From NCBI RefSeq assembly GCF_000346485.2, contig NZ_KQ976354.1, positions 6,351,266 through 6,415,265 of the forward strand: DNA of 64,000 nucleotides, in the 5' to 3' direction. How positions within the stretch are numbered: the first letter of the stretch is position 1; the number at the start of each line of letters is the position of its first letter. The DNA is from Scytonema hofmannii PCC 7110. Its GTDB lineage: Bacteria > Cyanobacteriota > Cyanobacteriia > Cyanobacteriales > Nostocaceae. Positions 56,153 to 64,000 of this stretch are shown here, one piece after another. Both the position numbers and the translations under genes were made by a program. The notes below the pieces were generated by a model that saw only the letters and a list, made by a program, of their open reading frames with translations, was not told the DNA's origin and did no database searches.

Positions 56153-57091
56153 TTAACCAGAAAACTTTAAAAGTCCTATTAACAGAGCGACAGGTGCTGC
56201 AAGTAACAACCACATGGTATTTTGTAAACCATAATGTTGAGCAAACAAACCCAATGCTAGCGGCATTAAACCACCCACAAAACCAAATAAGTTACTCAAT
56301 GTCATGACTGTACCACTCTGTCCCGGCATTGCTGTATACAATTGTCCTTGGAGAATTGAGTACCAACCTGCATTAAACAAACCCAGCAAACCGAGAATTA
56401 ATAACTTGATATTGATGTTTGGTACGAGCAAAAAAGCCGGGTACAGAAACAAAACAATTATGGCGCTTAATTTTAAGTAAGCAATTCCCCTCACTCTTTC
56501 TAGCAAAGGAATGAGCAAAAAATCCCCTAGCAAGCCAAACCCTAACCAGATAGTCATAGCAAAACTAGCCTGCGTATTGCTTGCACCAATAACATCAACA
56601 AAATACAGTGCCAAAAAGCCACGCAAAATATCCAGCATTAAATCGGAAAATTGCAACAAAGTTAACCAAAGCAGCACTTTACGCCGTTTTAAAGCTGCGA
56701 TCGCATTACCTATAGCCTCTCTAAAACCCTGTATTGGTTCATCAATTTTGTCAGGTGCAGTTGGAATTGCTTTTCGATACTTCCACACCATTCCCAACAG
56801 CAATACTGTTAGAACAGCCAAGATAAAAAATGCACTCCGCCAACTTTGATGTAATCCCACAGCAACCGCTAACACCACTGGACCAATGACATTTCCCACA
56901 GACCCAGCTAAAGCCCAACGTGCCATATTTTGCTCATGGCGTTTCGGTTCAATGTCCATGAGAGTAGCTTGGGAAAGACTGACAAAGCAACCGGAAGCAG
57001 GATAAAACAGGATAAAGGCTGCCAAGAATAATGGAAAGAATTTATATGTATCGCAATTAATGCGAAATGGTATCATTCGTTGAAAAATCAA
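56153..57091 (-). pseudogene. MFS transporter lacking its N-terminal helices
   Basis: 312 residues with about nine membrane helices. MFS-like sequence starts abruptly at FFPLFLAAFILFYPASGCFV, where an intact member of about 400 residues would already have crossed the membrane two or three times. The first 20 residues (MIFQRMIPFRINCDTYK) look non-homologous. The loop PKRHEQNMARWALAGSVGNVIGP and the C-terminal half are complete. The gene end nearest the JAB-E1 gene was probably cut by rearrangement. Function as a transporter is doubtful. Confidence 0.65.
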
Positions 57092-57112
57092 ACGTTGAGG
57101 CGATCGCTTTTC

Positions 57113-58453
57113 TCAACAGCAAAAGAAACAATCATCAGACCGCAAATACTCAGTATTCGTCTTGCGCCAATCACTACTGGGAAACTCATAAACCCAGTCA
57201 ATCCCGGAATCTACATTCAAAAAACCGCTCACCATCCCGTGAATCACACCCACACCCGTACTTGCACAGATACTATTCAACCAAAATACTGCTGGGTCAT
57301 TTACACCTTCTATGTAACCTGCACCCGCAGCCATTTGATGAATTTCAGAAGGTGCAGACTCTAAAGCAGCCCTTTGCAGGCTAATAATATTACCGCACAT
57401 CAAACACCAACCACCACCCACAGGAGGAACGGTCACTCTACAATACATTCGCGGTGTATGGTCTTGTTTCATATCTATGTGAGTTCCCAAACAGACCAGA
57501 GGACGCATATATTCCAACGCTAATTCTTGAGCAATTTTGCGAGAAAGGTGGTTGTCTGTTGCTACCACAATTAAATCGCAAGTTGCTATTTCTTGCTTGG
57601 CTAACTCACTTTCAATTGAAGTTGGTATTGTTTTAACACAAGAACCTTCACTGTAAATTCTTTTGATAAGATGCTTGACATAATACACTTTATGCCATCT
57701 TTGTTCTACCATTTCTTGTGTAGCACCAGGCATTCGATTGAGATTCAGAGTCTCTAATTTATCGGGGTCAATTAAGACCCAATTTTTTACACCCAAACGT
57801 CCCAACAATTCTGCAAAAATTGAACCAATACCGCCACAACCAATTAATGCTACTTTGAGTTCGTTGAGCAGCCTTTGATTAGCTTCTCCAAATATTTTTT
57901 GTCGAGCAAACATCAAATCTGGATTGTTCATCTCATCTTCATTAGTCGCGACTTCAAACAATGAATTACAGAATTTAACCTTCTCAAACTTCCGTCCTTT
58001 CCTATCCCACATCCGAAATTGACAAGACTGAAAATCTTCATCAAATACCCCAGAAATCAAACGAGGTTTTTGGGGAAACCCAGATGAGATAAATTGAGCA
58101 TATTCCGACTCATAGCGATCGTCAATATAGGAAAAATCAGGCATTCCTCGACCTGCATGAGTATGAATGTGAACTACATCTAACCCAGGTTGAAGATAAT
58201 TTTCCAATAGATAGGAATGAAAAGGCTGTTTTAATATCAATCCAGTTGCAGATTGATGTTCGTAGCAGTCAGACGAAGGAACAACCCAAGTTTTAGGGAT
58301 ATACCGGATTTTACGTTTTGAAACTTGATGGCGCTGACAAAAGAAAAAACCAATGACTTCTTCATTAAACATTCTAGATTTGAGCATAGATTCCTGAAAT
58401 TCAGACCACATTTTTGGTGGTACATGAAAAGAAATGGCAACAGGTTTGTTCAT
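57113..58453 (-). CDS. JAB/MPN deubiquitinase - E1 (ThiF) fusion
   Basis: 446 residues. Residues 1-160 are a JAB metalloprotease: Glu31/Glu32, then HTH (His97-x-His99), Ser108 and Asp111, so the zinc site is complete. Residues 195-440 are an E1-like adenylyltransferase: VALIGCGGIGS (205-210), LIDPDKLETLNLNR and VVATDNHLSRK. Cys321 is a candidate for the thioester. Cysteine pairs CLMC (350-353) and CFFC at the end may bind zinc. The fused protein could mature a ubiquitin-like tag, activate it and also remove it. It is the last gene of the operon with E2 and Ubl; the frame keeps strong signature residues. Confidence 0.9.
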   Translation of the reverse strand: MNKPVAISFHVPPKMWSEFQESMLKSRMFNEEVIGFFFCQRHQVSKRKIRYIPKTWVVPSSDCYEHQSATGLILKQPFHSYLLENYLQPGLDVVHIHTHAGRGMPDFSYIDDRYESEYAQFISSGFPQKPRLISGVFDEDFQSCQFRMWDRKGRKFEKVKFCNSLFEVATNEDEMNNPDLMFARQKIFGEANQRLLNELKVALIGCGGIGSIFAELLGRLGVKNWVLIDPDKLETLNLNRMPGATQEMVEQRWHKVYYVKHLIKRIYSEGSCVKTIPTSIESELAKQEIATCDLIVVATDNHLSRKIAQELALEYMRPLVCLGTHIDMKQDHTPRMYCRVTVPPVGGGWCLMCGNIISLQRAALESAPSEIHQMAAGAGYIEGVNDPAVFWLNSICASTGVGVIHGMVSGFLNVDSGIDWVYEFPSSDWRKTNTEYLRSDDCFFCC

Positions 58454-58676
58454 GGTTAGTTGTTAGTTGTTAGTGGTTGGTAGGGGCGCAAGGCATTGCG
58501 CCCGTACAGTGGTTAGTAGTTGGTAGGGGCGCAAGGCATTGCGCCCGTACAGTGGTTAGTGGTTGGTAGGGGCGCAAGGCATTGCGCCCGTACAGTGGTT
58601 AGTGGTTGGTGGGAAAAAACAGAAGTCTCTAAAGGTATGTAAACACGCTAAAACCTTTACAAATGACAAATGACAA
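58454..58676. repeat. Three 43-bp tandem repeats with perfect hairpins
   Basis: Copies start at 58482, 58525 and 58568. Each has GGGCGCAAGGCATTGCGCCC, an 8-bp stem and 4-base loop. They fill the spacer between the E2 and JAB-E1 genes, inside the operon. Confidence 0.92.
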
Positions 58677-59162
58677 TCAATCATCGCTATTAATTGCGTG
58701 ACGTGCTGTAACAAACAAAGTCGCAAGATTGTGACCCTTCTCAGGATTCTGACTGGGTCTCCAAGAATTCAACCAGACATCATGGTTAAATCCTCCCCCC
58801 AAACCCACGCAATACCAATACCATCCTTCTTCACTCAAAAATGGCGCACCATAGTAACTTTGACGGGTAAAGTGATGGTCTCCCTCTCCTAGCGTATTCC
58901 AGGGATAATTTAGATAGCAGCCAATGGGAGGAAGGCGCGGGTAATCTGGTGGTAATAAAAACAAAACATCTGTGTTAGAAACAGTAAATTTTTTGGAAGA
59001 TAAAGGCATACCCTTAATGAGAACCGCCGTATATCTAATATCGCCGACTGTCTTGCTACCAACAATGACATTTTTTGCAACTTTTTCTAACAATTTGAGT
59101 TCTTCTAGAGTTCGCGAACTCGGTTTAAATCCAGATTTTTCTTGACTTATTGTAACTGCCAT
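58677..59162 (-). CDS. Prokaryotic E2-like protein
   Basis: 161 residues. The E2-like strand and proline signature is NTDVLFLLPPDYPRLPPIGCYL. A late GWYWYCVGLGGGFNHDVWLN contains a Cys suited for the thioester and conserved His/Trp residues, as I recall from the bacterial E2 family E group. It takes the activated tag from the E1 part of the neighbour. It lies 37 bp after the Ubl gene. Confidence 0.8.
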   Translation of the reverse strand: MAVTISQEKSGFKPSSRTLEELKLLEKVAKNVIVGSKTVGDIRYTAVLIKGMPLSSKKFTVSNTDVLFLLPPDYPRLPPIGCYLNYPWNTLGEGDHHFTRQSYYGAPFLSEEGWYWYCVGLGGGFNHDVWLNSWRPSQNPEKGHNLATLFVTARHAINSDD

Positions 59163-59199
59163 ACTTCACCTGCACAATATTTCACAATCCACAACTTGA

Positions 59200-59397
59200 T
59201 TACCCCTTCACAATTTTAGGTACACTCCAAACCTTAGAACCTTCCTTGAGTGCTTCATTATTTTTTAAAGGACGAGTTCCGCTAAAGCCTTCTTCCATCA
59301 CATCATCCTGACCAATTTCCGGCAGTTTTTTTCTTAATTCTTCAACAGTTGTCCCTTGGGGTAAATCGACCAATTTGCCGTTAACAATTGCTCTCAT
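59200..59397 (-). CDS. Ubiquitin-like beta-grasp protein
   Basis: 65 residues: MRAIVNGKLVDLPQGTTVEE, then helix VEELRKKLP, ending WSVPKIVKG. Short beta-grasp architecture (MoaD/ThiS to Ubl size) with a C-terminal glycine directly at the stop, so no processing is needed. Position just before the E2 and E1 genes supports the role as conjugated tag. Confidence 0.78.
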   Translation of the reverse strand: MRAIVNGKLVDLPQGTTVEELRKKLPEIGQDDVMEEGFSGTRPLKNNEALKEGSKVWSVPKIVKG

Positions 59398-59500
59398 CTG
59401 ATTTCCTCACTTTGTTCTAATTCTTAACCCACGTTCGGGTAAATTCTTTGTAATTGGTTCGTAGTAGCGCTTTAGCGTATGCACTGCTACTACGAACTAC

Positions 59501-59893
59501 TTACTTAAATTCTTGTTGAATGAATTCCACAGACTGCGTTCGTTTTTGAGATCGATCGCGCTCGTATTCAGGCAAATGATTTATGAAAAATATCAACAAT
59601 AAACCTACCAAGCCAATAACATTACTAATCTTGAAAAACAACAACTGTTTAGCTTGGTTGGATGTTACCTCCTCTAAAAAGCCAATTCTTTTATCAAGCT
59701 TTTGCAAAAAGGATTTGACATGATTCACCTCATAACTTACCTTTTGCAAATATTGTGGATAATCTTGTTTGGTAATAGCAGAAACTTGAGATTCCAAAGA
59801 TTCACAACGTCGAATGATTTTCTCAGTTCTTTGTGTCAGTTCATCTAACTGATTGCGTTCTTGAGTAATTAATTTGCCATTCACTGTCCCCAT
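59501..59893 (-). CDS. Coiled-coil membrane protein
   Basis: 130 residues. Coiled coil over 10-80 (LDELTQRTEKIIRRCESLES...), then one membrane helix at about 88-108 (ISNVIGLVGLLLIFFINHL) and a short charged tail. Good ribosome site AGGAGT just before the ATG. In the Ubl operon between NYN and Ubl genes; it may anchor the system at the membrane. No family recognised. Confidence 0.7.
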   Translation of the reverse strand: MGTVNGKLITQERNQLDELTQRTEKIIRRCESLESQVSAITKQDYPQYLQKVSYEVNHVKSFLQKLDKRIGFLEEVTSNQAKQLLFFKISNVIGLVGLLLIFFINHLPEYERDRSQKRTQSVEFIQQEFK

Positions 59894-59935
59894 GAATCAC
59901 TCCTTTCTTTTTTTGTTTACTCCAGCCTTCTGCAT

Positions 59936-60511
59936 TTATGAATCAAAGACATTAGAACTACCAATCCGGTGATAATTTTGGTTAGTATCATGTTGGTCAA
60001 ATTTATCAAACACCTCTGTTAAATCCACTACGCTATTAGCTGAATTTTTTAATTCACTTCCTAGCGATTGTTCGACTGAAGCTACCTCAACCCGTATTCC
60101 TCGTCTTCTCAGTTTTTCTGCTAAATAGGCAAAATCAGAATCACCCGTCACTAAAACAACAATATCTGGTTTAACTTCTAACGCTAACTCAATAGCATCG
60201 ATTGCCATGACAACGTCAACATTATTCTCGTAATCATCTCCTTTAGCTTTTCCTTCTTTCGCTACAACTAAAAAACCATTACTCCTTGCCCAGTATATAA
60301 ATTTTTCTTTGCTTTTTCGCTGTTCTTCAAATCTTTCTCTTGCAGGAGGTAGACCAAGATAAATTACCATTTCAATGAGTTCTCTACCCTCTTTTGGATC
60401 TGCTAAGTAATCACGCACTTTATGCCAGTTTATTTTACGATTAAAGTTTTGCGCTGCCATAAAAGCATTATCGCCGTCTGCAATAATCATCACTCGATGA
60501 AGATTTACCAT
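59936..60511 (-). CDS. NYN domain (LabA/DUF88) nuclease-like protein
   Basis: 191 residues. The PIN-like NYN pattern is RVMIIADGDNAF (first Asp), KGDDYENNVDVVMAIDAIEL and VVLVTGDSDFAYLAEKLRRRG. These Asp residues bind a metal for RNA cleavage in the family. It heads the Ubl operon, 42 bp before the coiled-coil gene. The ISL3-type element lies only 55 bp upstream of its ATG. Confidence 0.87.
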   Translation of the reverse strand: MVNLHRVMIIADGDNAFMAAQNFNRKINWHKVRDYLADPKEGRELIEMVIYLGLPPARERFEEQRKSKEKFIYWARSNGFLVVAKEGKAKGDDYENNVDVVMAIDAIELALEVKPDIVVLVTGDSDFAYLAEKLRRRGIRVEVASVEQSLGSELKNSANSVVDLTEVFDKFDQHDTNQNYHRIGSSNVFDS

Positions 60512-60679
60512 ACACTTTCACCACGCTTTTGGGGTTTGTGTTTTCTTATTTCTCATTAAAACTCAGGTTCTTCAGTACTTGTTATGCTAAAATAACAAGT
60601 ACTGAAGAGGGAACAGGGAACAGGGAACAGGGAACAGTGAAGAAAGGAAAAAGGAAAAAGGAAAAAAGGGAAGAGAGCG

Positions 60680-61039
60680 TTATTCTAGCTTCTTAATGAG
60701 GGCAATAATCATTCGACTCTCTTCTCGTAGCAAAGAAATAATTGGTTCTATATCTTCTTGTTTAGATAGACCTACCCGATGCGATAGAATAACGTGTGTT
60801 TCTAATTCATTAACCGAGCCTTGAGCAATATTCAGAAATCTAATGTATTCAAGTGTCGATCTTCTTCCATATCCCTCGGCTATATTGGCTGGAATAGAGA
60901 CAGCGGATTTCCTAATTTGTTGTACCATGCCATATAACTCGTCTTTGGGAAAAGGTTTAGTCAAAAAATAGCACTTTTCGGCTATATCCATACCTTTTTG
61001 CCAGATTTTTAAGTCTTTAAAATCATTAATCTCTGCCAT
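60680..61039 (-). CDS. Four-helix-bundle protein (S23/IVP family), IS passenger
   Basis: 119 residues from MAEINDFKDL, preferred over a TTG seven codons upstream. Pattern: FKDLKIWQKGMDIAEKCYFL, IRKSAVSIPANIAEGYGRRS, then YIRFLNIAQGSVNELETHVIL. This is the family once named for 23S rRNA intervening sequences. Function unknown. It is inside the ISL3-type element, between the transposase and the left end. Confidence 0.88.
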   Translation of the reverse strand: MAEINDFKDLKIWQKGMDIAEKCYFLTKPFPKDELYGMVQQIRKSAVSIPANIAEGYGRRSTLEYIRFLNIAQGSVNELETHVILSHRVGLSKQEDIEPIISLLREESRMIIALIKKLE

Positions 61040-61077
61040 GAAAACCCTCAAGATTATCAAAATTCATCAATGTTTAG

Positions 61078-62359
61078 TTAGCAATTGAAATGCCAAGTTA
61101 ATAGGCACCGAATTCGAAAGTTGTCAAAATTTCTAAAACCATAAGCAGCGCGTTTGATGAGCTTGAGTTTGTTATTAATACCTTCTACAACTCCGCTTGT
61201 TGTCCTATTATCAAAGTAAGCAACGATCTCATCTAGCCAACGAAGTATTGTGTTATAGCTCTTAGGAAAATGTTTTTTCGCTTTAAATAACCATGTTCCT
61301 AGTTTAAATAATCCGGCTTCCCAATTACTTATTGTTTCAAAAATTTGTCGAATTTCCTCTTTTAATTCATGCATGATTTTTAGACTAGGAGAAACTTGTT
61401 TGACTTCAATTAATTTCTCTTGTTGGACTTGATTTAGATCTTCTTCATTCTTAAGTAAAATATATTTACTTTTTGTAAGTCCTTGTAAAATTTTTTCACT
61501 GTCTGCTTTATCTTGAGGAGATTCCGCTTTTTTTATAACTGATTCTATTTGACTTTTTTCTCTCTTTCTTTGTGTATCTAGTTCCTTGTTTATCTGTACC
61601 ATTACATGAAATCTGTCAGCCACTACTTGTGCATGAGGCATTAATTCTTTCACTAAACTTTTATAACCTTGCCATAAATCTATACTCACTTCTTCTATTT
61701 TATCTAAAACATCATTCCCCCATTCAATTAAGATTTCTCTTATGACTTCTTGTGTGCGCCCATGTAAAATTGTAATTGGTTTAGATGTATCCAAATCTGT
61801 TAAGACTGCACAGTAATTTCCATGACCTTTCACCAAAGCTATTTCGTCAATTCCCAGTCTTTTTAATCCGTCATGTTTTGATGAAGATAATCCTGTAGAT
61901 GCATCTTTTAACATTCTTTCTATTTCTTCTGTCGTCACAATTCCTTTGGATGCAACACTGTGAATATCGTTTTCTAAAACGTCTTGTATTATTTTTTGAG
62001 CTAATCTTTTTGTATATGTCCTTTTTCGGCTTACGAAATCTAATTCTTCACTAAAAGGTTTTTTACACACCTCACATTTGAATTGTATAAAAGTTTATTT
62101 CTAAAAAAACTGGTTTTTCTCCAAATGGTAAGTCTTTTACTATGTATCGATGATTTTGATGTAATCTATGACTTACGGTTCCACAACGTAGGCAAATACT
62201 ATAATCAGAAATTGATTCGGTTTGTAGTATAAGTCCAATTCCAGCATGAAGCCGATGGGATATGACTTTTACCCCTTCTATATCCAGAATTTCCGTTAAA
62301 GCTTTAATACCTTTTTTCCTTACCATAACTGTTAGATTTACAAAAATGTTATCAGGCAA
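61078..62359 (-). pseudogene. ISL3 family transposase, frameshifted
   Basis: Two frames: 62072-62359 encodes the N-terminal zinc-binding part (SICLRCGTVSHRLHQNHRYIVKDLPFGEKPVFLE split over its motifs). 61078-62070 encodes the DDE part (GIDEIALVKGHGNYCAVLTD, VVADRFHVM, ending in RTTSGVVEGINNKLKLIKR). Removing one T of the run at 62089-62092 restores FKCEVCKKPF and joins the frames. The element is therefore probably dead, unless slippage occurs. Confidence 0.85.
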
Positions 62360-62674
62360 GGCAAACAGAAAACTTCGTTTCTTTCTTCACTGTTCCCCGT
62401 TCCCTGTTCCCTGTTCCCTCTTCAGTACTTGTTATTTTAGCATAACAAGTACTGAAGAGCCAAAACTCATAGGTGGAATATGCATTATCCGTGTTAATGA
62501 AAAAGGGAGTGGGGAGTAGGGAGTAGGGAGTGGGGGAAGAAAAATTTTCATTTGTTCTGGTATATATGATTCATGACAACTACTTCAAGTGACTGCGATC
62601 GCAAATGGAAATATCATTTTCCACCAACTCCTTAAACTAAAGACATCACAGTCAACAATGAGTGAGTAGTAAAA

Positions 62675-62881
62675 ATGAAACTAGCTCAAGTATTTCCGAT
62701 CGCAATGGCTGCATCAATGGTGTGCATCTTGACTGGAACTATTAGCAAACAACCTCTATTGCGCGGGCTGGGTGAAATAGCTGCATTGGGAGCCATTTCT
62801 AGAAAAGTACTAGTCAACCAGTCCCAATCAGATGCGAATAACCAGAAGCAATTACAATACTGCTCGGTTAAGGGAAAGTGA
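62675..62881 (+). CDS. Small hypothetical protein with hydrophobic start
   Basis: 68 residues; MKLAQVFPIAMAASMVCILTG is hydrophobic and could be a signal or membrane segment. No family recognised, and the rest is polar. Modest support. Confidence 0.4.
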   Translation: MKLAQVFPIAMAASMVCILTGTISKQPLLRGLGEIAALGAISRKVLVNQSQSDANNQKQLQYCSVKGK

Positions 62882-63071
62882 AGCCTAAAATTCCGAAGAA
62901 ACTGTTCTCGTTTTATTTACGAGAACAAAAATGAGAGAAATTTGTATAAATGAACCCACAAGAGATGAGCAAGTATCTCTCAAGAATGTTTATATTTAAT
63001 TGAAAAAATCTCTAAACCTTGTCCCTTTTAATTTTCTATCTAGTTCAACTATCTTCTACTACTAGATGATG

Positions 63072-64000
63072 TCAACTAGCGGTTGTAAAAATTGTAAAAG
63101 ATAGTTGTTGCCGGGGAGTATAATTATTTCTATGACATCGTTTTTTAGTTTTAAATTTAGAACGAGTTTTCTTGATTACCCTCGGATTAGTTCTGCCTGA
63201 GGTTGGTGGTATTTGTAAGTCTAAGATTTCCCAGATTAACCAGCTAAAATATATATTCATATTCTCAAGAGAATGATTAACTTGCTGTTGAAACTGAGGA
63301 ATAGCACGTCTGACAACTCTTAGAGAACTGGTAAAACTTAAACTTAGGGGAGATATTCCCTTGATTGCTGCACTTTGAAACATTAAATAACGTATACAAT
63401 AGTGTCCTAGTAACCAACCATAAATTTCTTGGATAACTTCACGAGGATTCTTCGAGCGGATAGGAATTTTACGACCGTTCAGATGGACTTTTAACTCATC
63501 CAAGGTGTTCTCAGCTTCCCACCGTTGATGGTATTCTTGGGCTAAGAGCAATGCAGGAAAAGTTGAAATATCCATCAAATCAGTTACTAAACGATACACC
63601 TTTTCTACACCCTCAACTTCAATAATATATTCAATGACACGAACAGGTATTTTCGTCGCTCCCTTCTTTCTTGACTTTCCATCAGGAGCAAGCCAACTTA
63701 GATAGGAACCATCAGGAAAAGCTTTAACAAACTCAAATTTTACATGAGATGGCACGCGACCAAGAATATGACATTTTTGTTTGATTGCAGCATGAATCAT
63801 TTTAAATGAGTGCAGTCCTCTGTCCCACATTAACAACATACTCTCCTCAACACTTCTTAATAGCTTTAAAGCTCCTTTTCTCTCTCCAATTCGATATGGA
63901 CAACAAAATATGTCGATAATTAAATGAGTTCCTGCTTCGACTAAAAAAGTTAACCTAGCTTTGGGAAAAGCCGGATTTGTACCAGGACGAGAACCAGGGT
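63072..64000 (-). CDS. IS4-type transposase (5' end beyond window)
   Basis: The frame is open to the window edge: upstream of the Met at 63839 it reads PKARLTFLVEAGTHLIIDIF and then CCPYRIGERKGALKLLRSV. DDE pattern: Asp in LIIDI, Asp in WDRGLHS, and the YHQRWEAENTLDELK (Y-x2-R-x3-E-x6-K) signature with the catalytic Glu. The C-terminus is basic. The end of the element downstream of 63072 was not delimited. Confidence 0.88.
   Translation of the reverse strand, partial: PGSRPGTNPAFPKARLTFLVEAGTHLIIDIFCCPYRIGERKGALKLLRSVEESMLLMWDRGLHSFKMIHAAIKQKCHILGRVPSHVKFEFVKAFPDGSYLSWLAPDGKSRKKGATKIPVRVIEYIIEVEGVEKVYRLVTDLMDISTFPALLLAQEYHQRWEAENTLDELKVHLNGRKIPIRSKNPREVIQEIYGWLLGHYCIRYLMFQSAAIKGISPLSLSFTSSLRVVRRAIPQFQQQVNHSLENMNIYFSWLIWEILDLQIPPTSGRTNPRVIKKTRSKFKTKKRCHRNNYTPRQQLSFTIFTTAS

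Larger units (their letters stand above)
60558..62469. mobile_element. ISL3-type insertion sequence with 8-bp target duplication
   Basis: Element 60566-62461, flanked by perfect direct repeats AAAACTCA (60558-60565 and 62462-62469). Ends are GGTTCTTCAGTACTTGTTAT left and the complement GGCTCTTCAGTACTTGTTAT right. Each end is itself a palindrome (CTTCAGTACTTGTTA, 8-base loop, TAACAAGTACTGAAG) followed by GGGAACA heptamers. An 8-bp duplication and GGCTCTTC ends are typical of ISL3. It carries a broken transposase gene and one passenger gene. Confidence 0.93.

Noticed and set aside
61078-62359. Programmed frameshift in the ISL3 transposase
   Set aside because: ISL3 transposases are normally one frame; a T4 run is a weak slippery site, so mutation is simpler.

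Overview
The window looks like a chromosomal stretch of a large-genome filamentous cyanobacterium. The evidence is frequent HIP1 palindromes (GCGATCGC), abundant heptanucleotide tandem repeats (CCAAAAT and CTCCCTA types), many small dispersed inverted-repeat elements, and PKS/NRPS and PEP-CTERM genes of cyanobacterial style. No rRNA or tRNA gene was recognised.

Region 1 (1-21118, + strand) is a polyketide/peptide locus. It holds a 5'-truncated PKS module (AT-DH-KR-ACP), a KS-AT-KR-ACP module, a KS-AT-ACP-C-carrier protein and an NRPS protein with only an adenylation domain (specificity residues read as serine) and a condensation domain, with no carrier of its own. The locus ends with an unusual three-part protein that joins a phosphopeptide-binding FHA domain, a ferredoxin-reductase-like flavoprotein and an MFS exporter. 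The simplest reading is that the serine activated by the A-C protein is loaded in trans on the last carrier of the third PKS protein, and that the MFS fusion exports or finishes the product.

Region 2 (21119-35414) is mixed. It contains three PEP-CTERM surface proteins in tandem, a PAS-rich histidine kinase with an AraC-type response regulator, an RND efflux pair (adaptor and pump) and a CysQ-like phosphatase. The intergenic spaces are full of MITE-like elements and simple repeats.

Region 3 (35633-55308) is a type III-B CRISPR-Cas island. On the + strand it runs: WYL-like TIGR03985-type protein, RelA/SpoT-type HD hydrolase, reverse transcriptase, cas1, cas2 and two CRISPR arrays with different repeats. 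The RT and cas1 frames are joined by an A9 run exactly where a -1 shift would give one RT-Cas1 fusion. On the - strand are csx3-ATPase, cmr2 (Cas10 without HD domain), cmr3, cmr4 (no Asp at the expected slicing position), cmr5 and a double-RAMP cmr6. Divergent from csx3 is a two-TM CARF protein, a likely cyclic-oligoadenylate-gated membrane effector. Together these suggest a complex that mainly senses RNA and signals rather than cuts. A decayed second CRISPR locus (cmr4 fragment, cas2 tail, duplicated leader, two-repeat array) lies at 53.4-54.5 kb. It is followed by elements with Tn7-like TGT...ACA ends that also follow the first array.

Region 4 (55382-64000, - strand) continues the defence-like island: a HEAT-repeat protein, an MFS pseudogene, and a ubiquitin-like conjugation operon. 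The operon order is NYN nuclease, membrane coiled-coil protein, Ubl, E2, and a JAB-E1 fusion. An ISL3-type element with perfect 8-bp target duplications, carrying a four-helix-bundle passenger gene, sits 55 bp upstream of the operon. The window ends inside an IS4-type transposase.
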